This document shows, piece by piece, positions 48,519 through 60,917 of a stretch of DNA of 64,000 nt (position 1 is the first letter of the stretch; every line of letters starts with the position of its first letter). The position numbers and the translations under genes are program-made. Under the pieces are notes generated by a model. The model searched no databases. It was given only the letters and a program-made list of their open reading frames with translations, and had not been told where the DNA came from. This DNA comes from Gentiana macrophylla. Taxonomy: Eukaryota > Streptophyta > Magnoliopsida > Gentianales > Gentianaceae. The stretch lies in the NCBI GenBank assembly GCA_026214975.1, contig JAOBSW010001146.1, positions 124,001 through 188,000 on the forward strand, given 5' to 3'.

Positions 48519-48915
48519 TCCTAAGGATTAACACGCATAAATCCCCCTAATTTAGAGATAATTATAGACATATCTAATGTCAAGATTACAGTCATTATGA
48601 CCTATGATTCTTTCCTTGTTTATCGATATTATTAAGCATGTGTGTCAAATACTTAATAAGGAAGGCTCGCCGACGTGTGTCGAGCCCCCTGGGCCATCTC
48701 GACACATCTTGCATTACCCGGCCTCCACTCTTACCGAGCCGACTGCGGTGGTAAGTAGAGACAAGCCGAGCTGACCTCTCACGCGGGGTTCAGGTCCCCT
48801 TTCTCGATTAAACTCTAGGGCCCCTGTCTTTTATTAGCTATTAATTCTCTGTCAACCATTAATGGTTAGCCGATATAAAGATGACACGTGGCGAGGGCTA
48901 GTCCGACTCTCGTCA
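48238..48915 (-). repeat. E5 5' LTR
   Basis: Minus strand TGACGAGAGTC to CAGCATCGTCA. Very close to 42448-43108 apart from the ATT tract and small indels. TATATAA at 48415-48409 (minus strand). Confidence 0.92.
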
Positions 48916-48920
48916 GTTGG

Positions 48921-51060
48921 TATTGTTTACCTGTAGATCTATTTTTTAGGTCCTTTGTTTAGTAACAATTGAGCATAGGATTTGTATATTTAATTATGCA
49001 ATTTTCGAAATTCCATGTAAAAGTAGCATCTTTTATTGTAATTTTGTTATTCCGGGCCCGAAATATGAAGTTCTTGCTGAAAAGATGACGATCAAGGCGA
49101 AACCCAAGGTATGAACGAGGAGAAACGGCTAAAAACCTATTTTTAAATTAAAATTCTGCGCTACAGGACTTTCTACGACGCTGAAAATCGTCGCTATGAG
49201 TCTGGTTTTAATAAAATTGCATGCGACTAGGGTTTAAAGTTTGCGGCTGTATTTTTTTTTCTCCAAACTTTTTTTTATACATATCTGCCGTTATTTGGCC
49301 TAAAATAACAAAAAAATTTGGGAAATATTTTGTAACAGCCGAAAGAGAAAAAAAAAAGGTTTTGTTTAATTATAATAATTTGGTTTTATTTAATTAAAAA
49401 GCATTTCTCCTCTCGGATGTTCGTGGTTCATGATCCGGCGGTTCGAGTTCAAGATTCGAAGATCAAGACTCGAAGACATAGATTAAGTTTTACTTTTCCT
49501 TAGAAAATAGTTAGTCGGGGGTACCAACGGTCCATCTCGGTGTTTACTTTTCGGTATAATTTTGTGTTGATCAAGATTACGTGCTTAAAACCGGAAAATT
49601 GCCATGACTTGCATCTTCATGATTCCACTCCAATGCATACACGTAGTTTTTTAATTTTGAATTAAAATAGACGTGTATAACTCGAATAATTAGTATGAAT
49701 GCTTATTAATTTAATATGTGGTAGTTAAATTATAAGTAGCTAATTATAAAAACCGAGCACCCGGGTTTTGTCAATCGTTAGGATTTTAGTGATGGATTCT
49801 CGGTGAATCCCACTTGGATAAATCATTGAGCTTTTCGGTGATGGCTACTCAGTGAACCCACCTTAAACAGAAACGAGATTACGCTTTGGGTGACAATTTA
49901 GAAATCGGAGAATCTTAATACATGGGTTCGGAAATGGTCTAACCATGGTTGGGCGAGTTCAACCGAGATTTGGCTCAATCGACTCCCCTCCACGTGTGAT
50001 GTATGTTACAGTAGTTCGACAAGACTTAGCATAGCCATTAAGCCTTCGCGCTAAACGGGGCTTCTCTTGCCGGATTGGCCTGAGCTGACACATATGTTCC
50101 AACGAATAAGACGGCGTAGGCTTGCCTACATAACCGACCCTGTTCGGAGTACTTTGATTTATTGTTTCTTATTGTCAAGGCCAAAACCGTAATTAGTAAA
50201 CCCACCACTTTTTCAAATTATTGAGTGGGAGCAGGAAAGAAGACAGCCAACCCCACGGCCTCTACTATAGATGCAAGAACGTGAGAGAATGGTGACACCT
50301 CGTGCCGTTTTGATTTCATCCCCTTCATATGGTGTTCACCGCTATCAAAATTCAAGGCTTGGTCTCCGAAAGGATAGGATATTGGGTACTCACCGGGTCA
50401 CTGACCTGCCCCTCATAGGCATACTCGGGGCGTACTTTGAGATCTAATATAGTAGGTCACACTCTTTATGGGTATTTTCAAAATATCTAGGCTAGAAAAG
50501 GAAGGTAATCAATGATTAAGGTCCGGGATGTCTGATTCCCGTGAGATGTTTGTTTCTAGAAAGTTAATAATTGAGAGAGATTGTCTCAGTTTAACCGTCA
50601 TAGTGCTGATATTGACCCTCTCGGACAGTACTGTGTGAGGTTAAATCCTTGGAATGGTTGGATAAACTTTTTTTTATATAGTTTATTATTCCAAAAATAA
50701 ATCTAGTAGTAAAAATTTATTTTTGAATTTAACTTTCTGTCATTTTATTTACAACTAAATCTCTAGGTTACTAAACTGTTAGTAATAGGACTTCTTTAAA
50801 AATGTGGAAAGTAACAAGTACGTTGTAATTATCAAACAATGCAGTTAATTTTTCAGAAACGATTTATTCTCTTAATCCTTTAAAAACTTAAGTGACATAG
50901 TATAGGTATGTCACGGGTGTCACTCTTGTTGAACGATAGACGACCATACTTAGTTTACAAAAGATGACATAGGACTATCATATAAAATTCATTTAGTGAA
51001 TTTCAAAAGTGTAATTACACAACAAATTTCTAAATTGAAAAATTGGAAAATCATATACAT
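48921..51060 (+). other. E4 internal region, first part, no intact gene
   Basis: Resumes E4 after E5. It aligns with E6 in inverted order (for example 48921-49060 with 63350-63510, and 49380-49560 with 62800-62940). It contains two short related units (TTAGTGATGGATTCTCGG and TTTTCGGTGATGGCTACTC) near 49785-49845, and the module shared with E2 (49827-50194). I see no conserved coding frame. Confidence 0.6.
49827..50194. repeat. Module shared with E2 and E6
   Basis: Matches 21691-22055 (E2) and 62131-62498 (E6, inverted). See the finding on module exchange. Confidence 0.85.
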
Positions 51061-51069
51061 AAGGCGTTG

Positions 51070-51411
51070 CTAGTTAGACGGTATTAGGAACCGATAAACT
51101 AGTAGGAGCCTTAGTCTTATGATTTGTTGTTTTACGAATCATTAGAAATATGTAATAGATCGCATGTGAGTTTCTCCATTTATTGGAAAAACTAGAATAA
51201 AGCGTTGCTAGTTAGACAATATTTAGAACTGATAAACTAGTGGGAGCTTAGTTCTGAATGATTTTCTAATCTTTGAAAAATCATAAATACAAAGTGTTGC
51301 TAGTTAGACGGTATTTGGAACCGATAAACTAGTGGGAGCTTTATTATGATCTCTCAAACCATTCGATACAAAGTGCTGCTAGTTAGACGGTATTTGGAAC
51401 CGATAAACTAG
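51070..51411 (+). repeat. Four hairpin repeats in E4
   Basis: Copies lie at 51070-51102, 51208-51240, 51300-51332 and 51379-51411. Each is 33 nt with arms CTAGTT/AACTAG and an inner stem CGGT/ACCG around a 7-nt loop (ATTTGGA or close). Copy 2 reads CAAT/ACTG. Each is followed by a TGGGAG- or AGGA-like purine stretch. Four matching copies occur in E6. Confidence 0.88.
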
Positions 51412-54319
51412 TAGGAACTTTGGTCTTATGATTTGACGATTAGAAAAATAGATAGTCCAAGCAAGTAACACTGAACATCCCACAATTCAAGAGTAGTGTC
51501 TACTCAAATGAACTGCTAGTTCAAGACTGTTTCCATCTAAGAAAAGTCGAGAATGGGAAAGAACGTTTATACGTGTTAGTCGTCTAAACTATGTAGCTTT
51601 TAGGCTAAACCGGAAAATTAATAAATTAGAAATTAGAGGATAAGGAATGTGATTTCGGATCACTGACCAATGCATCCTAGCAATTTTCTCGAAAGCTAAA
51701 GTTCTTTGGAAGAACTAGGTAGCTTTGCTTTAAACGATAAATAAAATAGACAATGGGCAGTTATTTCAGATAGACTAGTGGGAGTGATATAAGAAAATGA
51801 ATCTTGGATTCAATTCTTGAGTATCACAGAACATTCATTTTCTGTTTTTTCGGATTCGTTGGAACAAACTTATTCATTTTCAATAGGATAATTTGTTTGT
51901 CTTATTGACGATAAATATAACATTCATAGCACGAACCTAAGACTCGGACTTTTTTTTGATAAAGTCAGAACCACATAACATTGATGAAAAGGTATTAGTA
52001 ACGCATCTTAAAATATATAAACGCAAATGGTTTCCGTATTTCTATAAACGCTTCTTTCTATTAATTAGTGCATATTCCCTAAAGACAATATCTGAAGACT
52101 GGCTTAGGGTGATTCCTATCTCCCAGTCAAAGGAACACTGTCTCAAAGGAACAATGCCTAAGTTTCCTTTCAATCAGGAAAGGGTAATAGATTTGAAGAA
52201 GTAACATAGCTTGTTCATAACAACATTCGGGGTCATATGAAAGGTACAAGCTAGTGGGCATTTTTTGAAGTAGTGGCATCTTGTCTGACAACTATTCAAG
52301 ACTCTGGTAAGTTTATCCAACATATTTGGAGGAAATCTCTGATTTCACCAGAGATTGAGTATACCATACTCAGAAATAGGTTATTGCGTAGTCTTAGGGA
52401 CTGATGCTTGGCCTGCCTCCCACTGAAATGTTTTCACTAAGGGATACACCATAAATTTACGTTATATAGTTATTGATGTGCTACGATACGCTGCTAAACT
52501 CATTTAAGATATTGGTTGCAAAATAACGGTTGTAATGAAAAACCGAGAAGTCTACCTAAAAGATGCCTATGCATTTGTGGATATGGAGTGAATTCGGTTC
52601 ACACCACTTCCGTAAATATAGATATTTAGCATTTAGTGCTTGAAGGTAGGACTGGAAATTTTGCGTACACGTTCAGGTCGTGAAATATCTTAAGGCGTTG
52701 AGTAAAGGTTGGTAATAAAACTCGTAAAATCAGAGAGTGACGGTGATACTGTCAAACTCGGTCTGATAGAGTCTATAAATAACAACCTTAGATCTTGAAG
52801 TATTTGTACTCAAGATGTTACTAACTGATTTGTTCAGTCCACATCCAACACCGGAAGTTGGTGATAACACTAATAAAAACTACTAAACTAGATCAGTATA
52901 TCACTCCAACCCGAACGCATTGGGAGTATGGTTTGTCCATTACCCTTTGCAGGACCTTATAGTCTTTAGGGTAGATTGATGACCTATAGTCCTTCGTGGA
53001 CTATATAGGATCCTGATCATAGAGGTTGGTTTAAAAGCCATAACCCTGTGAATGAAGTATGATACTCCAATTCTGTTGAAACTCTTGTAGAACCACCTAA
53101 GTATCTCAGGCCCAGTGGAAGTAACTGGAACTACACAGAGAAGAGTCGAATGAATAGGAAAGTTTAACTTTCAATGCAAAGCTGAGTCATTTAGGGCTGA
53201 TTTCCTAAAAGGTAGAGAGTTAACCAGACCGTGATCTCTCTTACCACTCAGTCTTGCTTGATTTCGTCAGAAAGTGGGAAATAGGGGTGATTCCCTGAGA
53301 CTTCCTTGCCGAACAACGGAATCTGAATTCATTCAGAACATAAGGGTTTTAGCTAAGAACAAATGACGGATTCGTCAGAAAATAGGAGTGATTCCCTAAG
53401 ACCTTTTTGCGAGACTAACGGTATCTTAATTTATTCAGAAAAAACCTTTGGCAGGATGCCTGCCATAGCTTATATCCTTTGGGGATTAAAGCAAACCTTT
53501 AGGTCATTTCAAAGTCATATATTTTAATATGTGGACTTGACCAGAATGTTGATAAGTCTTTCGTAGACTGGGCATCAATATTAGTAAAGTAGTGTGTAGA
53601 TTAGTGTTTGTGAATGGTAACACAGAAACAGTTGGAAACAACATGGGTGTGTAATATGAAGTCAGAGTCTGACATGCCATCGGGATTCATTCTAAAGGAT
53701 TTGATTCACTCAAATTCTCGAGAATGGATCATTGGCAATCCCATCTATTCACCTGGTTAAGATATTCTTGCATTTATGCAGCATTCAGCGATGTAGTCTA
53801 CCCTACCTCTTATGAGTGATTATCTTAACCTGCAGATGAATACTAAATGGGATGTTTAGTGAATCATCAAGTCTCTTCGAGAGAATGAGGAAGAATATGC
53901 TAGTATATTCAGGTGCAAACTAGAATATAAGTGATAACACTGATTCTGGCTTTAGGTCGGATTAAGGATGATCGTTAAGTAGATCATGTCCTCAGTGTTG
54001 ACTCAAAGGCATGTTGAAAGTGTACCACTGGATTAGATGGAAATGCAATGTTTCGATCCCAATGATTGACTCAAGCTGCCAACCTACCTGATCAGTGCAC
54101 CAAGTCACATGGTGTTCAGTTTTACATACGCGCCGGGTCACTGACCTACCCTACGGCGGCATACTCCGGTCATACTTGGAAATGTTAATTACTAAGATGC
54201 GCTTGGAGGGTATGACTCTTGGGGATATGTCTCACTTGTTTTGAGCAAGTGGGAGAATGTTGTAGATATAGATATAGAGGGTGTGCTCTAAAAGAATTAA
54301 TCCACTTGCCTTTCGTGCA
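51412..54319 (+). other. E4 internal region, last part, with degenerate copia-like traces
   Basis: Mostly non-coding. 51900-52400 matches E6 59940-60420 inverted. 52400-53950 is absent from E6. Within it, near 53478-53560, a broken stretch resembles copia reverse transcriptase (GLKQ followed by DQNVDKSF), with many stops. I treat this as a weak trace of an ancestral pol. The 82-codon ORF at 51956 has no recognisable domain. A second PPT-like AGCAAGTGGGAGAATG is at 54246-54261. Confidence 0.4.
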
Positions 54320-54329
54320 AGTGGGAGAT
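54320..54329 (+). other. E4 polypurine tract
   Basis: AGTGGGAGAT lies directly before TGTTAG at 54330. E6 has the same tract on the minus strand (59566-59556). Confidence 0.82.
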
Positions 54330-56113
54330 TGTTAGGTGTAGTGCCTGAAAGACAATTATCTAATTGTTTTAGGACAGAAATAATAATTCATCTTATTATA
54401 TGCATGTATGCTTATAATTAAGACACTACTGAAAACCCTAAGTACCTTATTTATGTAATCACATAACTCAGTGTATGGCTATACACAAGAGGATTGAGTT
54501 AGTGAGATGTACTTAAAATTAACTTAGTCCATAGCATTTATTAATCTGAGTACGGGTCTCATGATTAATTTGCTAATAATGCACCCAAAACACTTTAGGT
54601 GTGACAGTCTTATCCGGACTGTCGGTAATAGGGTACCTAATGGGGCATTTATATATGATGGTAATCATACAGGGCTGTATCGATTTGATTTTAGTTCTCG
54701 ATATAATTCTGTAATCGAGAAGTCTTATCGAATCACAAGAAGATCATATATGGATTAATCTCAATCCTGAGGTGATCACAGACAACTTCTTAGACTAGGG
54801 TGGAGTTTTATGTGTTAGTAAGGAGCACTTCGTAGTATGTGGTCCAACACTTCTCGTTGGCTCAATTCTAGGATGAGTGCGTATTCTGTGCTATCACACA
54901 TATAGAATCCATTCCTTCCCTCAGGAAGTAGACAGACAGTTCCCTTATTTGTTATCCCTAGAAACTGATCGATCGACAGAGTTCATATTATATTAGTTAT
55001 GAACTAATTGACCACTAGGGGGTTAATGGTAAATAAGGATAATATGTTTCGAGAAGGGTTTATGAAAATATCCTGAATCGAAGTGCTATAGAGGATTTAT
55101 CTGTATGTAATGATTATATCAGTGGACGCTTTCGACTCATAAATTGAGTGTAAGTTTTCTATATTCGATAGAGTTCAGTTTCAGTTTTATGGTGGTGTAA
55201 TCCCAGATTTAATAGGTTGGATATAATTGTTCTGTCTGATGAATAATTTTATTCGATTTATTGTAGCTACTGAACATGGGTCCATGGTCCCCGACGTGGC
55301 TCCCAAAATAGAATAATTAGTTTTCTCGTCTTTTCACCTCAATTATAATTAAATAGTGCATTGGGCTCTTTAATTTGGTATGTGGATTAATTGTTTAGTT
55401 AGACTGAATAATTAAATACATGCAAAATACATTTTTTCGTGGACTTGGCCCAAGTGTGGAATTTTCGTGTGGACTAGGCTTTTACCCAAGTCTTGGCCGA
55501 AAATTATATTATTTATTATTGGGAAATTTGTTTTATCAATAGGTAATAAGACATGTGATTAAATTATTTATGTGTTAAATAATTTAAGGAAAGGAAAATC
55601 TTTTGTATATCCTAATTAATTTTAGGAATATTTTAGATTTATCTTTTTAAGGGAAAATGATTATTATAATTGATTTTGTATTAATTATTTAATCCTTGGG
55701 GCTTAAGTTTTACACTCCTATATAAAGAGAGTTCTCCCAAGCCTTTTGACATCACATATATCACGCCTATTTCAAAACAATATAGCTTGGAATTTTCGGA
55801 TATAGTTCTTTGGGTTCGAGTTAAGAAAACTTCGGGTTTTCTAGGTAGCATATCAAGGAAGTACGGCGGCGTGAAACACCATCCACCTGGTGTTGCTGGG
55901 AGATACACGTTGGAAGGCTGTGGCTTCTCAATACACGTGTTCATGGTGATCTATCGTTCTTGGAGTTAAGCACCATAAAAAGGTTGGCTCCTAAACCCCC
56001 TTGTAGTTAGATCTTTAATTTATGTTCTTTGTTTTCGTTTAGATCTAGATCTGATGCCTTCCGCTGCGTAATCGGGTCAATCTATGATTGATCCAATGAT
56101 ATTACATCTAACA
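54330..56113 (+). repeat. E4 3' LTR
   Basis: Starts TGTTAGGTGTAG and ends ACATCTAACA. Visibly more substitutions relative to its 5' partner than between the E2 or E3 LTR pairs, which fits E4 being older than E3, inserted in it. ORFs at 54561 and 55681-55969 are LTR sequence. Confidence 0.92.
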
Positions 56114-56118
56114 ATCAC

Positions 56119-57094
56119 TCAGTCTAAAGTTCAAACATAAGCAACATACGATCCTTCTGATATCCTGACAAAGGACGAATTGAGCAAAGTTCATGAGAAC
56201 TTGAAGTTTGTGCTCAGCCAAAAGGATGCATACAATGGACTTTTATCCAATATATCTGGATATCTAGATTATAGAACTAAAACATATATCTCAGTTTTTG
56301 CTAGACTAGAAATGATCCATAAGTCAAGTTCAAGTTCTGCCTCAGAAATTTTGTTACTTAAACTGAAACTTGAAGACTCAACCGCAATAGATAGGGAAAC
56401 ATATGCTCAGGCCCACTGGCATATGAATCAGCATATCTACGAAGTACTTGCTTCTCAGCAATGTATCTCAGCCGATCAAAAGGCAACCCATACTTTGGTA
56501 GATCAATTGTATGATGCCAAAAAGGGGGAAGCTGAAGAAGAAAAGCTGAAGTTACTCAAAGAAATGAAGCAACTTGAAGATGAATTGGAAAAATATAAAT
56601 CAGATCCAAAGTGCTTAAAGAAACAGCTAACTGACGAGCATCTCATTGAGAAATATAGTCAACCAGGAGATCGGAAAGCTACACTTACAAAGGATCTGTG
56701 GTTAAAGTTTGTCAAAGATCATAATCCTATCAAAGCCAAGTACAAGGATAAGTCTATTGAAGAATCCTTGAACGACTTCTTATCAGATGAACTCTACAAT
56801 CAGAAGATGGCGCAATATAAGATGATCAAGAAAATTGAAGACAAACTGAAGATAAAAGACAAAGTTGAACAAATGAAAGCTGATGTAGCAGAATTTGAAA
56901 AATACTACTTGGATGAATCAGCTTTACCAAAGTTAATCTTATGGAGGAAATGGAAAGAAGGGAGTCAAGTAGACTATAACAAAACCTTTTCTAAGGAAGA
57001 CTCCAAGCTAGAACATGATTATCGTCTACATGACAAAGAGATGAAGTATCACAGCTACATAAAAAGCACAGAAAAGAGCTTAGACTCTAGCTAA
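56119..57094 (+). pseudogene. M envelope-like extra ORF, 3' part
   Basis: Continuation after E4. An open frame of about 304 codons (56180-57094) has no internal stop. It is strongly charged and predicted by eye to be coiled-coil: a Lys/Glu/Leu heptad-like segment at about 56525-56620, and another (IKKIEDKLKIKDKVEQMKAD) at about 56824-56885. It ends ...STEKSLDSS at a TAA. Family knowledge: SIRE envelope-like ORFs often have C-terminal coiled coils; role unproven. The ORF as a whole is broken by upstream stops and E4. Confidence 0.78.
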
Positions 57095-57214
57095 AATTTA
57101 TTTGAACAAAGTGTAACTTTTCAAATTTTTGCGTATTCTAATGAAATCCAGTTTTCTAGTTTTACATTGTTTTGATCTTTAAGCTTTTCTTTTAGGGAGA
57201 GTTTTGGAATCATC

Positions 57215-57224
57215 AAAAAGGGGG
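57215..57224 (+). other. M polypurine tract
   Basis: AAAAAGGGGG followed by AAAT, four bases before the inferred LTR start; the usual SIRE-type tract. Confidence 0.88.
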
Positions 57225-57228
57225 AAAT

Positions 57229-57710
57229 TTTAGGAAATAAAATTTATGTTTTGATGATAATTCATCATATTTACTCAGTATATTACCTTAACCTCATTGA
57301 TGAAGTGCTGAAGCTAGCTGTTACAGTGAAAAACTAAAAGATGTCTAGAATTGAATGTATAGGTTTTACTAGTGTCTGATATTTGTATAGGTTACATCAG
57401 ACAAGCACTGTAATAGTTAGTGTGTCGTAAAACTTAAAACTGGAAGTCATCTAGAAAACTGGAAATCATTAAGATAAACAAACTGACTCAGACTACACTA
57501 ATATAGAACTGATGAAGATAAGTTCGCTGAGGGACACAAACTCGGTTGGCTTATTTAGAAGATTGAAGAACTGAGGGTTCAAACTCAGTTAATGAAGAGC
57601 TGTGGGTCACAGACTCAGTTATTAAAGGTTTAAGAACTGGGGTTCAAACTCAATTATAAAGATTACAAGTCAAGAATATAAAGTTAGACTTCAGCCAAGT
57701 TTGTGGTGAC
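57229..57710 (+). repeat. M 3' LTR, left part (interrupted by E6)
   Basis: Matches 15653-16137 of the 5' LTR. It breaks at GTGAC (57706-57710), the predicted left target duplication of E6; in the 5' LTR the sequence continues GTGACCTGAACTGAC. The rest lies beyond the window. Confidence 0.9.
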
Positions 57711-59555
57711 TGTTAGAAGTAATATCGTCGGATCAATCATAGATTGACCCGATTACGCAGCGGAAGCATCAGATCTATATCTAAACGAAAACAAAGAACA
57801 TAAATTAAAGATCTAAATCTACAAGGGGGTTTAGGAGCCTACCTTTTTATGGTGCTTAACTCCAAGAACAAAAGGCTCCTTGAACACGTGATTGAGCAGC
57901 CACCGTCTTCCAACGTGTGTCTCCCAGCAACACCAAGTGGATGGTGTTTCCCGCCGCCGGACCTCCTTGATATGCTACCGGAATAATCCCGAAGATTATT
58001 CCAACTCGAAACCCGAAGAAAATAGCCGAAAATTCCAAGCTATTTTCTCCAATAAATGGCGTGAATTGTTGTGTGTCAAAAGGCTTGGAAGAACTCTCTT
58101 TATATAGGAGAGTAAAACTTAACCTCCAATGATTAAATAATTAACAGATAATTATTACATTAATCCTTTTTCCAAAAAAAAGATAAATAAAATAATTATC
58201 CCAAACAAATTAGGATAAATCATATTATTATCTAATATTCCATGAATTATCATTTAACAAATAAAAGATAAATCACATGTCAAATAATTATCCAAGAAAA
58301 CTAATTTCCAAATAATTAAATAATACAATAAAGATGCGCCACTTGCAAAACCCAAAATAAGGTCCATACGCATTTTACTATATTTGACCAATTTGGTCAA
58401 AAAGGTCAACACACCAATTCGGGCCGAGTCCAAGAAAAATGTCTTTTCCGTGTATTTAATTATTTAGTCCAACTAAACAATTAATCCACATATCAATTAA
58501 ATAGTCCAATCCAACTATTTAATTATAATTGAAGTGCAACGACAAGAAATCCAATTATGCTATTTCGGGAGCCACGTCGGGGACCATGGACCCATATTCA
58601 GTAGCTACAATAAATTAGATAAAATTATTCGTCAGACACAATAATTATATCCAACCTATTAATTCCGGGATTACACCACCATAAACCCGAAATTGAACTC
58701 TATCGAATATAGATAACTTACACTCAATTTATGAGTCGAAATCGTCCACTGATATAATCATTACATACGGATAAATCCTCCATAGTCTGTTCACTTCGAT
58801 TCGGGATATTTCCGTAAACCCTTCTCGAAACATATTATCCTTATTTAACATTAACCCCCTAGTGATCAATTAGTTCATAACCAATATAATATGAACTCGG
58901 GACCATCGATCGTTTCTAGGGTCAACAAATAAGTGGAATCTGTCTATCTACTTCCCGAGGGAAGGAATGGATTCCATATCTCGTGATAACATAGACCACT
59001 CACTCATTCCGAATAGAGCCAACGAGAAGTGTTGGACCACATAATGCGAAGTGATCCTTACTAACACATCAAACTCTACCCTAGTCTAAGCGGTTTGTCT
59101 CATGATCACCTCAGATTTGATTAATCCATATATGATCATCTTGTGATTCGATAAGACTTCTCGATCACGGAATTATATCGAGAACTCAAATCAAATCGGT
59201 CCAAATTCTATATGATTATCATCATATATAAATGCCCCACTAGGTACTCCTATTACCGATAAAGTCCGGGTAAGATTTGTCACACCGTAAAGTGTTCTGG
59301 GCGCATTAATAGCAAATTAATCATGAGACCCATACTCAGATTAATAAACGCTACGGACTAAGTTAATTTTAAGTACATCTCACTAACTCAATCCTCTTGT
59401 GTATAGCCATACACTGAGTTATGTGATTACATAAACGAGGTACTTAGTGTTTTCAGTAGTGTCTTAATTATAAGCATACATGCATATAATAAGATGAATT
59501 ACTAATTCCGTCCTAAAACAATTATATAACTGTCTTTCGGGCACTATACCTTACA
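57711..59555 (-). repeat. E6 3' LTR
   Basis: Minus strand starts TGTAAGGTATAGTGCCC and ends ATATTACTTCTAACA; about 1845 bp. TATATAA at 58106-58100 (minus strand). Homologous to the E4 LTRs along its length. Confidence 0.92.
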
Positions 59556-59566
59556 ATCTCCCACTT
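59556..59566 (-). other. E6 polypurine tract
   Basis: The minus strand reads AAGTGGGAGAT directly before the LTR start, matching the E4 tract. Confidence 0.82.
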
Positions 59567-60917
59567 GCACGAAAGGCATGTGGATTAATTGTTTTAGAGC
59601 ACACCCTTTATATCTATATCTACAACATTCTCCCACTTGCTCAAAACAAGTGAGACGTATCCCTCAAATCTGTACCCTCCAAGCGCATCTTAGTAATTCA
59701 TCCTTCCAAGCACGACCGGAGTGTGCCGCCGCAGGGTAGGTCAGTGACCCGGCGTGTACTCAGAATCCGAATACCATGTGACTTGGTACACTGATCAGGT
59801 AGGATATCGGCTTGAGTCAATCTTTGGGATCGAAACGTCGTCTTTCAATCTAATCCGGTGGTACGATTTCAATATGCCTTTGATTCAACACCGAGGACCA
59901 AATCGACTTAACGATCATCCTCAATCTGACTACGCAACAACATATTTCTGAGTATGGAATACTCTATCTCTAGTGAAATCAGAGATTTCCTCCAAATATT
60001 TTGGATAAACTTATTGGAGTTTCGAGTAGTTGTCAGACTTGATGTCACTACTTGAAAAAAAAACTCCCACTAGCTTGTATCATTCATATGACCCCGAGGT
60101 CAATATGAACAAGCTATGTAACTTCTGTAAATCTGTTACCCTTTCCCGATTGAAAGGAGACTTAGGCATTGTTCCTTTGAGACAGGGTTCCTTTGACTGG
60201 GAGATAGGAATCACCCTAAGCCAGTCTTCAGATCTTGTCTTTATGGAACATACACTAATTAATAGAATATAAAGAAGTGTTTATCTAAATACGGAAACCA
60301 TTTGCGTTTATATTGTTTTAAGATGCGTTACTAATACCTTTTCAGCAATGCTTAGTGGTTCTGACTTTATCAAACAAAAGTCCGAGTCTTGGATTCGTGC
60401 TACGAATGTTATATTCATCGTCAATAAGACAAACAGATTACCCTATTGAAAATGAATACGTTCGTTCCAACGAATCCGAAAACAGAAAAATTAATTTTCT
60501 GTTATACTAAAGAATTGAATCCGAGATTTATTTCCTTGTATCACTCCCACTAGTCTATCTGAAATAACTGCCCGTTGTCTATTTTTATTTATCATTTAAT
60601 GCAAAGCTACCTAGTTCTTTCAAAGAACTTAGCTTTCGGGAAAATTGCTAAGGATGCATTGGTCAGTGATCCGAAATCACTTTCCTTATCCTCTAATTTC
60701 CAATTCATTAATTTTTCGGTTTAGCCTTAAAACTACTTAGTTTGGATGACTGACACGTATAAACATTCTTTCCCATTCTCGACTTTCCTTAAATGAAAAC
60801 AGTCTTGAACTAGCAGTTCGTTCGAGTAGACTCTATTCTTGAACTGTGGGATGTTCAGTGTTACTTGCTTGGACTATCGATTTTTCTAATCGACAAATCA
60901 AAAGACCAAAGCTCCCA

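Larger units (their letters stand above)
42448..48915 (-). mobile_element. E5: non-autonomous, repeat-filled LTR element in E4, minus strand
   Basis: Target duplication GTTGG is at 42443-42447 and 48916-48920. LTRs are 42448-43108 and 48238-48915. Orientation is set by a primer-like site starting TGGTGCTAGAAGGAG on the minus strand (48235 downward) next to one LTR. A purine tract CTGAGGGGCTTA (minus strand, 43120-43109) adjoins the other. On the plus strand neither site makes sense. The internal 5.1 kb has no gag or pol that I recognise; it holds GAGTCCGACCTG-type dispersed repeats, a minisatellite and three 180-bp repeats. I could not name the priming tRNA. Confidence 0.88.
32129..56113 (+). 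mobile_element. E4: large non-autonomous tRNA-iMet-primed LTR element in M, itself split by E3 and E5
   Basis: Target duplication ATCAC is at 32124-32128 and 56114-56118. Termini are TGTTAG...CTAACA. The 5' LTR is 32129-33664 plus 42032-42282, the primer site 42285-42296, the polypurine tract 54320-54329, and the 3' LTR 54330-56113. Removing E3 and E5 leaves a two-part 5' LTR of about 1787 bp against 1784 bp for the 3' LTR, which supports the reconstruction. Its own internal DNA is 42297-42447 and 48921-54319. That DNA is mostly non-coding with a few degenerate copia-like traces (52400-53950). Same family as E6. Confidence 0.92.

Noticed and set aside
51070..51411. Hairpin repeats as a host microRNA gene
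   Set aside because: The stem is far too short (10 paired bases with a 3-by-3 internal loop) and the repeats lie in retroelement DNA.
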